The translations under genes were made by a program, and so were the position numbers. A stretch of DNA of 64,000 bases from Mytilus edulis (lineage: Eukaryota > Mollusca > Bivalvia > Mytilida > Mytilidae), in NCBI RefSeq assembly GCF_963676685.1, contig NC_092350.1:64969674-65033673 (forward strand). Direction: 5' to 3'. A model generated the notes under the pieces. The model was not told the DNA's origin. It worked only from the letters and a program-made list of their open reading frames with translations, and made no database searches. Of this stretch, positions 35,801-49,038 are shown one piece after another (position 1 is the first letter of the stretch; every line of letters begins with the position of its first letter).

Positions 35801-37880
35801 GTCATCACCTTCTTGAACAGGTTAATATGTGGAAAGATTCGAGAACAATAATGAATGTAATAATTTGAAAGCATAAACTTTCAAAATTATAAGCAAAATT
35901 TATATACACTGGACACAAAAACCAACCAAAAATGGATAACGACCATCTGTATATAAGTTGCTAAATTGTATTATAAAAACACACGATTCTTTACCTTTGT
36001 CTAATAAGAGGTTATGAAAAGACTTAATCTCGACATAGTCAGTTGTTATTACTGATATAAAGGTCGACTGCTACTGTAAGCTACCATACGTGAATGTTTC
36101 AGCACAAAAAAAAAAACAACAACAACAAACACCAACACTATACACATGACAAGCTGATTATAAATCAACATAAAAAAGGGAAAAAAAGAACATTAGTAGC
36201 ATATTATAAACATAACTTGAAAACTGAAAGAGTCTACACTTATCTATAGTTATTAATATTCAACGATGTATAAAACACAATTACTTGCAAGTATACCGAA
36301 GTCTTATAGATTTTTAAAAGAGGGCAGTTCATTAAACATTACAATTATAAACAGTCGTTTGGATCAACCAATACTACGTATGGTGGATACCTATATTATT
36401 AACATAGCAGATATCAAGTAGTATACAAACTAAGTCATACACTTATGAATCATTGACATAATAAAGACGATGGTGCTATACTATTATTCAAAAAAAAATA
36501 ATATTGAATATCAGCTTTCTGTAACCAAAGACTGTTCCACCCGTAGCGACAAACTTAAAGATGATAACTTGTTATCAAACATATCATAATTTAGATGACT
36601 TAACATTAAAACCAACCAACTTCCTCTTGTATCCGTATAACAAAATTATAGAGAGCGCAGAGTCACTTGCACTTTATAGTAAGGTCAGACATTGAATTAG
36701 TTTATTATTAAATTATTCAAAAGATCCTGTTTGTCGATGTATGAGCTGTATAATTTGGTTATAATTGACAAGTGGGCATTGAGATTATAGTCAAATCAAT
36801 AGTTTTTCTATTTATGACGCCTAACAAAAATGATTATTCGTACCTTCTCCTCAACGGTACTAATTACTTATCAGTTCTTTGTTTGAGGTATGATTTATTT
36901 GGATACTTCCTAATACATTCCTTTATAGATGTGATAAATATGTAGATTAACCTGATTGAATGATCTAAATATATTTATGAAAGACACAACCGACTCATAA
37001 AAGAAATAATCAGTACACTGCATTTACTTAGAAGAAGAAAATAATTCCAACTTGATTTTTTGTGATGAAAATCAATATTTAATTAATGGATGAAAAAAGC
37101 TATCGGTTTAAGAAATAAGCTTAGAACTGACCCATTGTATACTATCGCGGTGCAGAGGAGTTTCTTTGACAAATACATCAGCTTAAATAGTTCATGAATT
37201 ATATTTACACACTGTACCAGACTAATGATGTTTGTTATTTTGAGTATTTAATGTTGTTATTTTCATCGGATTTTCATCGGATTTTCATCGGATTTTGTCA
37301 AATTGGTTGACGTCTTTTCTATTAAATTCATGTGTTATGGTAAAGAAAATTAATCACCGCCTTCATTTATTAGTTTTGATTTTGTTCAACGTAATCTGTA
37401 CGATTTTTATGTTTGAAGTTAGATTCAAAACAAACCGGACATATATATATATATATAACATACTAGTTAATTGCTATTGATTAGTATTGCAATGTGCATT
37501 GTGTTTAAATGTAATATCAGTATTTAGTTCTATTATAATCATAATTCAATCCTATTTCTATCTTATTTTTTAGAAATAATTTTTCAAATATGACGTCATA
37601 TTTGTGCTGTTTCAGAAATTCAAATGTCTGCATGACGTAATATTGTACCTTTTCAACACTTTGTATGTGACGTCATGGTTATGACTTTTTGCATTCAGGC
37701 CTGGTTTGTCATTGAGTCGGGTGTGTCTATTTTCTGTGTTGGTCTTCAATGCATTATGTATTATGGTTTTGTTTTCTTTAATTAGTTAACATCAGTTTGA
37801 TCATGTAAATATTTTATATTCATTTGATAAAATTTACTGTTTGCAATAGCATAAATTGTTCTATATAATAAGGATGTTCT
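32810..37880. other. 5 kb gene-free AT-rich stretch
   Basis: I find no gene, clear transposon end or long repeat. Low-complexity spots are a C13/A12 run at 35047-35074, a CAACAACAACAA run near 36115, three direct copies of TTTTCATCGGA at 37260-37297, and a (TA)n run near 37441. Three TGACGTCA-like sites occur at about 37590, 37632 and 37669. Confidence 0.4.
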
Positions 37881-37889
37881 TATCACAAG

Positions 37890-38410
37890 CAAAAAACCCT
37901 AGCCGTATTTGGCACAGCCTTTTTCAACTGCTGATCCGCAGAGCTGTACAACTTTGTCCCATTTTTTGACTTTCGAACTTTTATATCTGGGCGTCACTGG
38001 TAAGTCTTGTTTGGACAAGGCGCGTTTTTGACGTAATGTTGTCATCTTTATGTTATTTTTAACAATGCCATCAAAGTGCAAGGTTTGGCATGCCACAAAA
38101 CCAGGTTCAACCCACCATTTTTTTCTTTACAAATGTCCTGTACCAAGTCAGGAAAATGGCCATTGTTATATCATAGTTCGTTTCCGTTGTGTCGTGTGTT
38201 TTCTTCTATTTTTGAGTGTGAATTCACATTACTATAAGACGTGTCACGGTACTATTCTATCCCAAATTCATGTATTTGGTTTTGATGCTATATTGGTTAT
38301 TCTCATCGGATGTTGTCTAATGCTTTGTCTGTTGCTGTGTGTGTTACATTTTAATGTTGTGTCGGTGTTCTCCTCTAATATATAATGCGTTCCCCTCAGT
38401 TTTGAACAGC
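37890..38410 (+). repeat. Repeat family B-like block
   Basis: The segment holds ACCAGGTTCAACCCACCATT and CCTGTACCAAGTCAGGAAAA, the same order as 38940-38990 (GGTTTAATCCACCATGTTCT, then ATCAAGTCAGGAATATGACA). The 111-codon frame at 38050-38385 lies inside it and is not called as a gene. Confidence 0.55.
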
Positions 38411-38819
38411 GGTATACTACTGTTGCCTTTATTTGTTAATCGGTATTCGATAGTTGGTCTTTAAATTCACTTTTTTTACTTGTCACGGGTATATCTATAG
38501 CTTGCAATTACATATTCGAAAGATAGGTATATATTGTTCAAAATTGATATTGTTTTTGTATATGTCTTTGATAAACTATTGTAAACATGAACAGCTATCG
38601 TAGATTTCGTTATATCGATACTCATAAGAATAAATATCATGAATTCATAGAAAATTAACCTTTTAGACTATTTTAAATCTCGGTTTATTTTACATACTTT
38701 TGATTGTTTAACCTTGTATGCTAACATTGCCAATGTGAAATTTTAGTTTTGTTTGTATGAACATTGAACGAAAAAAATATGTGTATGAATTTCCTTTAAA
38801 GTTGTAACACGATGATGAT

Positions 38820-39110
38820 TTTTGTACCCATATTTTCAGTATTTTATTTATTATGTCTGTTTAGTTCACACATCATTGTATATGTAACGGAACTTGATGA
38901 AACTGTCGTACAAAGTGAGAGGTTTATCACTATAAAATCAGGTTTAATCCACCATGTTCTACATTCGAAAATGCTTGTATCAAGTCAGGAATATGACACG
39001 TCTTGTCCATTCGTTTTGTATGTGTTTTGTCATTTGATTTTTGCCTTGTGATTAGGGACTTTCCGATTTGATTTCCCCCTGAGTTCAGTATTTTTGTGAT
39101 TCTACTCTTT
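38820..39110 (+). repeat. Repeat family B, long copy
   Basis: It matches 52155-52420 in order: TTCACACATCATTGTATATG, GGAACTTGATGAAACTGTCG, AGTGAGAGGTTTATCACT, AAGTCAGGAATATGACA, and GATTAGGGACTTTCCG. It is a non-coding interspersed repeat. Confidence 0.7.
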
Positions 39111-39284
39111 ACACATTCATAAAATTAATATAAAAATAATTGAAAGCTAAATACAACTTGTTTCTACTTCCTAATGTAATGTTCATATTTTCAATAACAA
39201 CATCCTCAATGTACTTAAGTCTAGAATGTGATAGGAACTAATTTTAAGTAATAGATTTAAATTAGATGTGATGTGATTGGTGAT

Positions 39285-39810
39285 GAGACAAATCTCCATA
39301 ATAGACCAAATGTCATAGAACTATATGTCTTATTACGGCCTTCAACAACGAGCGAGCTCATACCGCTTCGTTATCTATAATATACATGTTGTTGTACTCC
39401 TAAATGACAAGTGTAAAACAATTCAAACGGGTATCTATTAAACAGCCAAATTATTATAACATAAATCGAACAAAAACCAATATGAAGCTATAAATAACAA
39501 CCACCAAGGCATTACAGGCTCCTGACTTTTGACAAACATTGGTGAGATTTAACAATTTTAGCAGGATCCCAATCCTCCCCCTTACCATGGACAGTGTTGT
39601 AACAGTGTAATATAAGAACGAACCATGAAAATCAGTTTAATAATGCTGAACTCATCAGGTGGATACAAATATAACTACACCAAACACAAACACAAAGTTG
39701 ACATGGCAGGTCACTCGTACAACACAAAACACGAAACAGACACTAATAGATGTTAATGTACTCAGAGTTACTGACATCTATTTAAAAGCAACTAACAACT
39801 CGCGATAACA
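39285..39810 (-). repeat. Repeat family A, near full-length inverted copy
   Basis: The minus strand follows the same order as 14940-15510: the ACTCTGAGTACATTAACATC side, TTCAGCATTATTAAACTGAT, GGATTGGGATCCTGCTAAAA, CAGGAGCCTGTAATGCCTTG, then GAATTGTTTTACACTTGTCA and GTTGAAGGCCGTAATAAG. It is diverged but complete in outline. Confidence 0.7.
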
Positions 39811-40560
39811 AAAGAAAGCATACGAGAAAAAATATTAATCAGTACAGATTTAACATTCAATATATTTAGTGTAGAGACGTCATAAATAGTCTGAGAAAAA
39901 CGGGACCTTGTTTTATTGAACTGTTGTCTAGATAATGACTTAAGATTTGACCTTTACTCAGAATGTCCACATCATATTAATAGTTTCGACAATTTGATTG
40001 ACGATTTAAAATGTATACAAATCAGGAAATGCTCCGAGATTCAGCCACTTTTATGTGAAGTATTCATAATTTTTTTTATGCGACGTAAATTATTAACATA
40101 ATTTTTTAACTATCTTTCATGCGACAAAAATTGTTTCCTTGCATTTTTAACCATGAATAATTATTTTAATTAATTTTGTTTAATTAAATTATGCATATCA
40201 GTTAATTTATTTTCCCGCAATATCATAATGTAAATATTTTATCATATATGTGTGAAGTTTTATATACATGTAAAGTAAATATTTTTTACAAAATATTTTT
40301 AAATATTTTTTTCTTAATAAGTTTTACTCATCATGTTGAAAATACTCTTACATCATGGTTATTTGTTTTAAAAAATATAGTATTTCAAAGTATCGGTGGA
40401 TTTTTAAAAACATTTACACATATTTTGTGCAATATGTCTCATAAGCCAAATTGTAGTGTTCGGTGTTGATTGTTCTATGTAAGTTTTAGTTTGTTGTATA
40501 ATATGTATGTCAATCAATATGTGACACAATAATAAAAGAGATTATTATTATTATCTCTTA
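39811..40560. other. Gene-free AT-rich sequence
   Basis: Very AT-rich; the small frames here have no recognisable product. Confidence 0.4.
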
Positions 40561-40563
40561 ATG

Positions 40564-40815
40564 CCAAGATTCAAGTATCGACAATTGCCTTTTCTCCGAT
40601 ATTTTCCAAGATTCAAGTATCGACAATTGCTTTTTCTCCGATATTTTCCAAGATTCAAGTATCGACAATTGCTTTTTCTCCGATATTTTCAAAGATTCAA
40701 GTATCGACAACTGCTTTTTTTTCGATATTTTCAAAGATTCAAGTATCGACAATTGCTTTTTCTCCGATATTTTCCAAGATTCAAGTATTGACAATTGTTT
40801 TTTTTTCCGATATTT
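40564..40815. repeat. 42-bp tandem array, six copies
   Basis: Units start at 40564, 40606, 40648, 40690, 40732 and 40774; each begins CCAAGATTCAAGTATCGACA and ends TTTCTCCGATATTTT. Identity is high, with one unit having TTCGATATTTT. Because 42 is a multiple of three, both strands stay open across the array and give artificial repetitive ORFs (SILESLKISEKKQL on the minus strand). It is too regular and too short-spaced for a CRISPR and is simply a minisatellite. Confidence 0.9.
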
Positions 40816-41520
40816 TGGTAATGAACATCACAGGAATTACGTCTGATAAATTTAACGTTTTTTTTATATATAGGTATTGGCTATGAGTTCAAATTTATCA
40901 AATGTAAAATATGTGTCTGACTGTTGTATTCCGCTTTTATTTGATATTGCTTGTTTTCCTATTGTCGTTTGTTTCTGGAAAGATACGTGGTGCTTTGATT
41001 TCAGTTTTTTATGTTGTGCTATGTGGAATTGTGTGTATTTTTTCTTCTTATATGTTATGGTTTTGTCAGTTGTTTTTTTTAATTTTTTTTTTAGAAACGA
41101 TATTGGCTACTCTGTTTGAATTTAACCTGTTTTAGACAAAATTAATACCATTATATTAATTAATAAAGGCTCTAACGCAGCAGCACCAATGAAGGTTCGT
41201 GTGCCTGTTTTCGAGGTTGAAAGACATTGTAAATTTTGCGGAAAATAAATATTTCTCTTTATTTATCAAAACCTACATGTCAGTCAAACCTATGTAAACC
41301 ACAGTGATCCTGCAATATTTGTTATAATATTATGAAAAGAAAAGGCGGGGTTAGCGGCAAAATTTCTAATGGTTATGCATGGATTAAGCAAGAGAGTGGT
41401 GGACATCTTACCGAATAAAAAAAAACAAGGGATGCGAACATTCTTAACACGTTTCAGTCATTGGTATCAACCGCCTTTTTTATATAAAGAAATGAACAAT
41501 TTTAGTTTGGCTTTATAAAT
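40816..41520. other. Gene-free sequence
   Basis: Two overlapping hydrophobic frames (40877-41135) are T-rich low-complexity translations and are not called. Nothing else is seen. Confidence 0.4.
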
Positions 41521-41524
41521 ATTT

Positions 41525-41680
41525 TGATATGAGCGTCACTGACGAGTCTTATGTAGACGAAACGCGCGTCTGGCGTACTAAATTATAGTCCTGGTACCTT
41601 TGATAATTATTAGTGTCATTTTGTTCTTGTAGAGAAAGGTCTCATTGGCAATCATACCACATATCCCTTTTTTATATAAG
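41525..41680 (+). repeat. Family D repeat followed by the 3' end of family A
   Basis: GAGCGTCACTGACGAGTCTT and GACGAAACGCGCGTCTGGCG define family D. About 20-30 bp later GTCTCATTGGCAATCATACC is the 3' end of family A. The junction suggests two independent insertions or a composite. Confidence 0.6.
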
Positions 41681-41689
41681 CATGCATAA

Positions 41690-43790
41690 GATGTAATATT
41701 TAAAAATCATTGTTACAATATAAATATTGTTTTTCTTAATATAAACTTCAAGCGCAAACCAAAATGTCAAATTATCCTAATAAACTTCACATTAGAAATA
41801 ATCTGCTATACATGTTTCAAACGGTGCTGTAGGGGAAACAAGTCCTTTTCGTATAAGTCTGTTTATTTTTAATTTAGTGTTAATTTTTTATACATTTATA
41901 AACCGATTTATTTCGCATTTTTTCCTAGTAATCAAAGAGTGATTTTTTATACATTAAGGGTGTTCGCTTGTCATGTTTTTGGAATTGTTGTCCGATTTTC
42001 TGAAACCTCTGGTTTTATTCATTTGAATCCCTAAAAAATGTTTGCTCATTGACCCTCATTTTCTTTTTTATAAATCGTTTCCATTTATAATTGTAAGCCA
42101 TTTGTAAAAGTCTTATAAATTTTTTTTTTTTTTTTTTTTTAATAGTTTTTGAGAAATTTAACTTGTCAATGATAAAGCTAAGAAAAATCAAAAGAGAACA
42201 CTTTCCCGCCAACATTTTAAATCTCGAAAACAAGCACATTGACATCTATATATTTTTTTACATTGTTGCTTCCTCAATTAATCTCCGATCAATACTAGTT
42301 TTATGAAAAGCTATTTATTCTAAATCTGAGTAGCGAATTTCCTTAAATATTTGCAAACTAAAGCTTAGAATGATCTGCTATTACGCATCATAATGTATGC
42401 TTTTCAATACGACACCTGGTATCAAAAGACTATCAGATAAAACATTTATTGAACAACATTTTTTTTTCAGCAATTAAAAGCTACTCTTACTAACAAGTTA
42501 TAATAACATGACAGATGCCATTAAGAACATTTTTAGTGATAAGTATATGATTTTTTTTCAGCGCATAATTATTAGAAAAAAAAGACTGATACATGAGATA
42601 ACATTCTTGCAACCTAACAATTTAATAAACTATGTGGGAATGGTAGTATAGAAGTCTTTCAATGAATATATGACTGAGACCATTTTCTGTTTTCCCTTGT
42701 TTAGGCGCCTTCGTTTGCTACATTGTAAATTTGTTAGAATTATTTCGTCAGTTCAGTTTTATATCAACGTTTGCCTACTCAGTTTTGGCTGTTGAGTGTC
42801 TATTTCTTTAATAACCATTTAGTTCTTTTTGTGATGCTTAACTTCTTTTTTAATTAACGAATATACCTGTATTACTCGTTATAAATAAATTTTAATAAAG
42901 ACGCATTATAGCATGGAACAATATATGATGAGAGACTTATTTATAACTTTATCAGTCGTTAATGTATCATGTGTTTTAAAAAATCATTAAAAAGAATCAA
43001 TTCGGTTTGACCCCAGATGACTTTTAACATGTATGTATTATTGAAAAAGCTCAAAATTATCTTCCTTTGGTGCAAAAATGCCATGTTTTGGCATTAAAAT
43101 TGGAATATCTTTTTAAACTCATCGGTGACCTATATTTTTTATTTTTATTTTAAAATAAGCTGTACTTTAACTAAGCTATTGTAAAATTTGAGCGATTTCT
43201 GTGATTTAGCTTTTTTTTATTCCGATATTACCTTTATTTCTTTTATAAGTTCAAAAGAAAAAAAAGCACATTTAAAAGAAATGTATATGCTTCTTGCGAA
43301 GGCAGATTGTGAGCGTAAATGAACCGTGACCCCTATTTTTTTATTTTATTAATCTATTAAGTATAAGATAAAGTTCATTTATAGAAAAATATAGAGAAAT
43401 CCTATATTAAGGGAAAAACATGATTTAGACCTGCGAGCCCCTTTAAACACAAGTATTCGTTCGCACCAAAAGTGACCCCTTTTTAACATTATTATGAACT
43501 GTGAATCACCTTTTTTGAACTACAATACCTTTTTTCAAATGAAGATTTATTTTTACCATCATCGCTTTTATTCATCACGCATACTATTTCTAAAAAGGAA
43601 AAAAAATGTTATCATATTGAAAATATATGTACTTGTGTTATTTATATGACGTCACAAATATCATTCAAATTGATTAAAAAATTAATAAAATGAAAATATA
43701 TAAAAACATGTCAATATGCATTATGTTTTGAAGTGGATAGATTGGTTGCATGCTTCGACATAAGGCGTGTTGTGATATTTAATATATACG
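41690..43790. other. Gene-free AT-rich sequence
   Basis: No gene is seen. A T22 run is at 42119-42140. A small hairpin (TGCCATGTTTTGGCA) is near 43080, followed by CATCGGTGACCTATA, which resembles the GGTGACCCATAC block inside the TTAA MITE (58190), so an old diverged relative may lie here. Confidence 0.35.
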
Positions 43791-43799
43791 ACTGGAATA

Positions 43800-44070
43800 T
43801 TAGCAAATGATGAATATAAAAAAAAACAAGATATGGCATGATTGCAAATGAGGCAACTCTCCACAAGAAACCAAAGTGACACACCCAAATTAACAACTAT
43901 AGTTCACTGTGCGGCCTTCGACGATGAGCAATGCCCATAACACATAGTCAGCTATAAAAGACCCCGAAATGACGAAGTAAAACAATTCAAATGAGAAAAC
44001 TAACGGCCACATTTATGTATTAAAAATGAATGAAACAAACATGTGTAACACATAGACAAACGAAAACATC
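43800..44070 (-). repeat. Repeat family A, 3' half
   Basis: The minus strand carries GGAGAGTTGCCTCATTTGCA, GGCCGCACAGTGAACTATAG, TTTATAGCTGACTATGTGTT and TGGCCGTTAGTTTTCTCATT, matching 15320-15500. Confidence 0.7.
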
Positions 44071-44079
44071 AGTATATGT

Positions 44080-45640
44080 TATCAGCACATTTATATATTA
44101 TGTACACTAATGAGTTAAAGAGTTCTATAATGTCGATCCTTAAAGTATAGATATTGTGTTTTATAAACTAAACTTCAAGTGACTCATCCTTTTATATAAC
44201 TCTACATCAACTTCATTTTTTTATACAAGATGTAATTGTGTCACCTTAATCAGGAACCATTAGTCTTCATTTATTTCTCAGTTAAAGATATTGACAAGTC
44301 AAACAGATTACACAGATGTATTGTCTATAATTATTAAAAACATAAAGACGAAAAAGAAGTCAGCAGTATTGTTTCTGTGTTGATGTCATTGTATAACAGG
44401 ACAAGAAGTAGATCGTTTTACTAAAAGGAATAATTGCATAAGTGTAGAGGAACGGTTCTTTTATCATATAGTTTTACGTGTTTTCACAATTATATTTAAA
44501 CTTTAAAAAATATATAATGATATAACTTTGCTTCAATTATTGAACTCTTTTATTATTAACAATTGTTTAAGTAACTTACATTTAACAGTAGACAATCCTT
44601 GTGAAACATGTTGACAGCACGGATTAGGGCAAAGCTATCATGTACTGTAATTCAACTTGCCGATCAGTGAGTTGGTAAAAATTTAGCTGCAACAGGTTTA
44701 AAAACTGCTTCGACTAGTTTTTAGACAACAGTTGATTACAAAAGCAGAATTGGGCGTAGGGATATCTTTATTCATATTGCTAGCCTGTTTTCTTTGTATT
44801 CAAAATGTCAAATGGTCAAATCTGTCTAGTAAAACAAAAATATTTGACTGTATCAATCAAAATTGATCATATTTCTACTTGTGTATCAATGTTTTATAGG
44901 CGAGTACCATTGATGAGTATATCCGTTTACCGAGGATGGATTGTTTAACACACACACACACACACACACTGCCTAACAAATTGTGTCCATCAACTTTGAG
45001 TGCAATCATGTATTGATAGAGCATCACCAAGTTCTATAGTTTTCATATCCCAAAGTAAAGGAAAAAATCAAGGTGCGGTTAATATTTCAGTTTATCTATT
45101 AATTAATGAATCAAAAGCACTGCAACCAGCTGTACACAACAATTAAGAAGGTCAGCATGTCCTCTTTTTATTCAAAATATTGAACAATTACCGTATTATC
45201 CTTTTTACCGGGTTGGTAATAAAAGGCTTTGTCAGTTTATTTTCGATCTATGAGTTTGACACTCCGTCTAGTATTTTTCGCCCCACTTTTAACATACATC
45301 AGTACTTTTCTTGTCTCTGTATGGTTGGTGTTAGACATATTCTGGTCCGCATCATCAAAATATGACAAGATGTGACTTAATAATGGATATACTATGGTGG
45401 TGTTATCTGGAAAAAGTATACGAATTGACAATATGTATATTATGTCGGATGTCAATAAATCGGTAATGATGACTCTGTCAAAAATCCCGATAAGGTTTAA
45501 TAATGTATTTTTTAAATCCGGTAATTGTTCAATTTTATTTTAAATATTTCGACGAAAATATAATCAAATCTGAGGCATATTAAACAAAATTAATATCTAA
45601 AAAAATAGGATGCATGCAATATATTGCAGAGACTATACAA
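44080..45640. other. Gene-free sequence with a (CA)n run
   Basis: A dinucleotide (CA)11 run lies at about 44949-44970. No gene is seen. Confidence 0.45.
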
Positions 45641-45655
45641 AGTCGGAAACAAAGC

Positions 45656-45883
45656 AACCTTAAGTACCCGGCCACGTCCACTTTTATGTGTGTCCATCTG
45701 GTGAGTTAAGCCTTTTTCAACTGATTTGTATAGTTCGTTCTTATGTTGTACTGTTATACCACTGTCCCAGGTTAAGGGAGGGTTGGGATCCCGCTAACAT
45801 TTTCATCCCCGCCACATTATTTATGTGCCTGTCCCAAGTAAGAAGCCTGTAATTCAGTGGTGTCGTTTTTTATGTGTTACCTA
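45656..45883 (+). repeat. Repeat family A, left part, split by the 4 kb transposon
   Basis: TACCCGGCCACGTCCACTTT to TTTATGTGTTACCTA matches 15078-15290. The repeat continues at 49926 with TATTTGTTTTTCGTTC. The intact copy reads GTGTTACATATTTGTTT here, so the element entered at a TA. Confidence 0.85.
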
Positions 45884-46015
45884 CAGTGGAGATCACTTCT
45901 AACCTCTCATTAGAACTGTCAGGAGAACTGTCATAGAACTGTTCTAACCTGTCCTAGAACAGTTCTACCTAGAACAGTTCTACCCTAGAACTGTTCTAAG
46001 TAGAACTGACTAAAT

Positions 46016-46141
46016 CAGTTCTAGGTAGAACTGTCAGGATCAGTTCTAGGTAGAACTGTCAGGATCAGTTCTAGGTAGAACTGTCAGGATCAGTTCTAGG
46101 TAGAACTGTCAGGATCAGTTCTAGGGTAAAACTGTCTAAAT
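46016..46141. repeat. 25-bp subterminal tandem array (left)
   Basis: Four exact units start at 46016, 46041, 46066 and 46091 (CAGTTCTAGGTAGAACTGTC then AGGAT), followed by a variant. Each unit holds the palindrome AGTTCTAGGTAGAACT. The right end of the transposon has the same motif in inverted orientation. Confidence 0.9.
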
Positions 46142-47305
46142 CAGTTCTAACCGTAGAACTGTCAGCAGAACTGACTAAATCAGTCAGGACTGTAGAACAG
46201 TTCTAAACTGACGTCACTGCAGTAAGGGCACTTTAGAATTTAGAACAAATAAATCACTTCCAATTACTCTGCTATATAATAGCAGATTTTCTATATTTCT
46301 TTCTGATTATACGTTACATGTACAAATATCGAAGTGAATAGGAGGTTATCCAACTCATCGGAGAAATATTTTTATAAGATTGCATAGGGAACATCATTGT
46401 TTACGTTTCTTCGTTCCCCGTTTTTAACAGTCTCTTCATACATGTCATAAATATATCTCTGCATTTAATTCATGGAATTTTAATCGTAATTTACCTTGTT
46501 TGCCTTGGATTTACATTCATTTAAGATTCTGTTTTGACAAATGTTCAGTGGATGAATTATGGGGTATTAATGATAAAAGTGTTGTATTATAACGTAAAAA
46601 AACTATATACATTTGCAACTACTCGTCAATTTAGCCAGACTTATCCATAACGATTATAAATGATATCTGGGAGTCTGAAACTCAGAAAAATATACTCATC
46701 TGAACATGAATGAAGCATTTGCCACTGGACGTTCCGCTACAAACAAAATCATGCATTTTTCTTTGCCTTCTTCCATTTGTCTTCAAATTATATTAACAGT
46801 ATACTATTCCTAGAAGAGAACTTCCCATACATGTACTTTTTATTTTAAAATAAAGTATATGAATCAGTCATGTGAGTGTTGGATGATGCCGTAAAATAGT
46901 TTTGTTTAAAAAAAAAAAAAAACCATCACAAACTAACTGACTTAAAAAGTCACTTTAGTGACGGTTCATTATTATGGATACAGAGAGAAAATAAGGGTGC
47001 GCTACATTTTTAGATATGGTATAAATACACCTTACCGCTATTTGTCTGCCATAACTTGATATCGCACAGGTTCACCGTAAAAATTTTACATCATAAAACA
47101 AAATATCTGACGCCACAATGGAAAAGTGATTGTTGTATGCTTCAAAAGTTCAAGAGGCCGGGTCAGCCAGGATTAGCAATATAGGTGTATTGTGTTCCAA
47201 AGTTGGTGTCATTTTTATCATACGATCCGTTCTGACGTAGAAATATTATTGGTTTACAATGAAGCCATATATATATACATGATAAGTGTAAACATAGTAA
47301 ATAAG

Positions 47306-48780
47306 TTCAGTTTTGGTTGATATGGTCAAATAATTTTGTTAAAACGACTCAGTCTGATACATGTATATTGAAACTACTGACATTTGTTTACAATTCAATA
47401 TTTTGAATAAAAGAGGACTTGCAGAAAATTGCTGGTACTCTAAATTGATGTGAATTTTTTTTTAGCCAATGTGTTACAATATTGCTGTCATTTGAATTAT
47501 ACAATCCATCGTGATATGTAACTACATGTATAAGTGATTTACTATGCGGCTATATATATATATATATATATTAAGATTTACATTATAAAGTGTAAATATG
47601 GTCAGTTTTGGTTGATGCTGTCACATATGATCAGTTTTGGTTGATGCGGTCAAATATGGTCAGTGTTCATGGTTTTGGTTGATGCAGACAAATAATTTTG
47701 TTATATCCATGAGTCAGTCTGAGATATCAAAACTACAGAAATTAGTTTACGATTCAAAATTTTGATTAAAAAGAAGACATGCTGGCACTTTAAACTGATG
47801 CGAGCATAATTTTGTTTTCCAATGTTGCTTTCCTTTATCATGTTTATATTGAACAATCCATCCTGATATAAAAATATAAGCACGCGCAATATAAAATTCT
47901 ACTCGGAACAATATTCCCCAATATTCATGCAATAACCCTATAATATAGATCATTTGTATTGTAATGATTATACACTCCATCCTTACATAAAAATATTACA
48001 GATTTACTATGCGACTATAAGAGTTGTATAAAAAAGAGCAAATATGGTCAGTTTTGATTCATGTGGTCAAATATGGTCAGTTTTGGTTGATGCTGTCAAA
48101 TATGGTCAGTTTTGATTGATACAGACAAATAATTTTGTAACATGAGTCAGTCTGAGGTATGAAAACTACTGATATTTGTTTCTGATGCGATATTTTGAAT
48201 AAAAATAGGAAATGCTGGCACCCTCAATTAATGGTCATTGATTTCCAATATTGCAGTTATTTATATACTACAGTCCCTCTCGAACTAAAATTATAACTAA
48301 ATTGCTGTGCAGCTATATAGATTTACATAATAAAAAGCAAATATGGTACGTTTTGGTTGATGCAGTCAAAAGATTTTATTACACTACTCAGTCTGAAGTA
48401 TAAAAACTACTGATATTTGTTTATGATTCAATATTTTGAATAAAACAAGGACATGCTCATTGGAGGATCATGGGAAGGGGGTCCAGGGGTTGGAACCCCA
48501 CTTTTTTTTCACATCAATGCATATGAATGGGAGCATATAGTTGGACCCCCAGCCTGGATCTAGCTGCCCCTGCATGCTGGCACTATAAATTGATGTGAAC
48601 TATTACATTTTTTCCCAAAATTGCTGTTACTTGTATATTACAGTCCCTCTAGACCTAAAATTAAAACTGAAGTACTGTGCAGCTATATAGATTTGCAGAA
48701 CAAAAAGCAAATAAAGGCAGTTTAGATTGATGCGGTCAAAAGATTTTTGTTAAACATGTCGTCCGAGGTATGAAAACTAC
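47306..48780. repeat. Four diverged tandem units of about 300-430 bp inside the transposon
   Basis: Each unit has, in order, GTCAGTTTTGGTTGATGC, AAATAATTTTGTTA, CAGTCTGA, AAACTACTGATATTTGTTT, ATATTTTGAATAAAA, ATGCTGGCAC and a CTATGCGGCTATATA-like segment. The units begin near 47306, 47620, 48050 and 48345. The last is lengthened by a GC-rich insert at about 48452-48577. No ORF runs through them. Confidence 0.8.
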
Positions 48781-48837
48781 TCGTAAACAGATATTATATT
48801 GGTTATTGAGGTCCGATAATTTTGTTATGTGATAATG

Positions 48838-49031
48838 AGCCATCCTGACTCCCGGAATAACAAATGTAAAACAATTCAAATAGTAATGCCCCCCCCCCCT
48901 AATACTAACGGCCTAATTTATGTACAAAAATTGAGAGAAAAACAAAAATTTATGTAACACATCAACAAAAGAAAATCACTGAATTACATGCTCCTGACTT
49001 GGAACAGGCACAGGGTTAACAGGTTAAACAT
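48838..49031 (-). repeat. Repeat family A piece inserted inside the transposon
   Basis: AAATGTAAAACAATTCAAAT, ACTAACGGCCTAATTTATGT and ACATGCTCCTGACTTGGAAC are family A on the minus strand. It ends at TTAAACATGTT, where the next element begins. A C13 run at about 48886-48898 sits within it. Confidence 0.75.
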
Positions 49032-49038
49032 GTTCTCT

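Noticed and set aside
40564..40815. Regular repeats that might suggest a CRISPR array
   Set aside because: The units are contiguous with no unique spacers, and the sequence is animal-type.
45950..46200. AGAAC...GTTCT motifs resembling steroid receptor response elements
   Set aside because: Half-site spacing does not fit the usual 3-bp gap, and the motifs are the repeat units of a transposon end.
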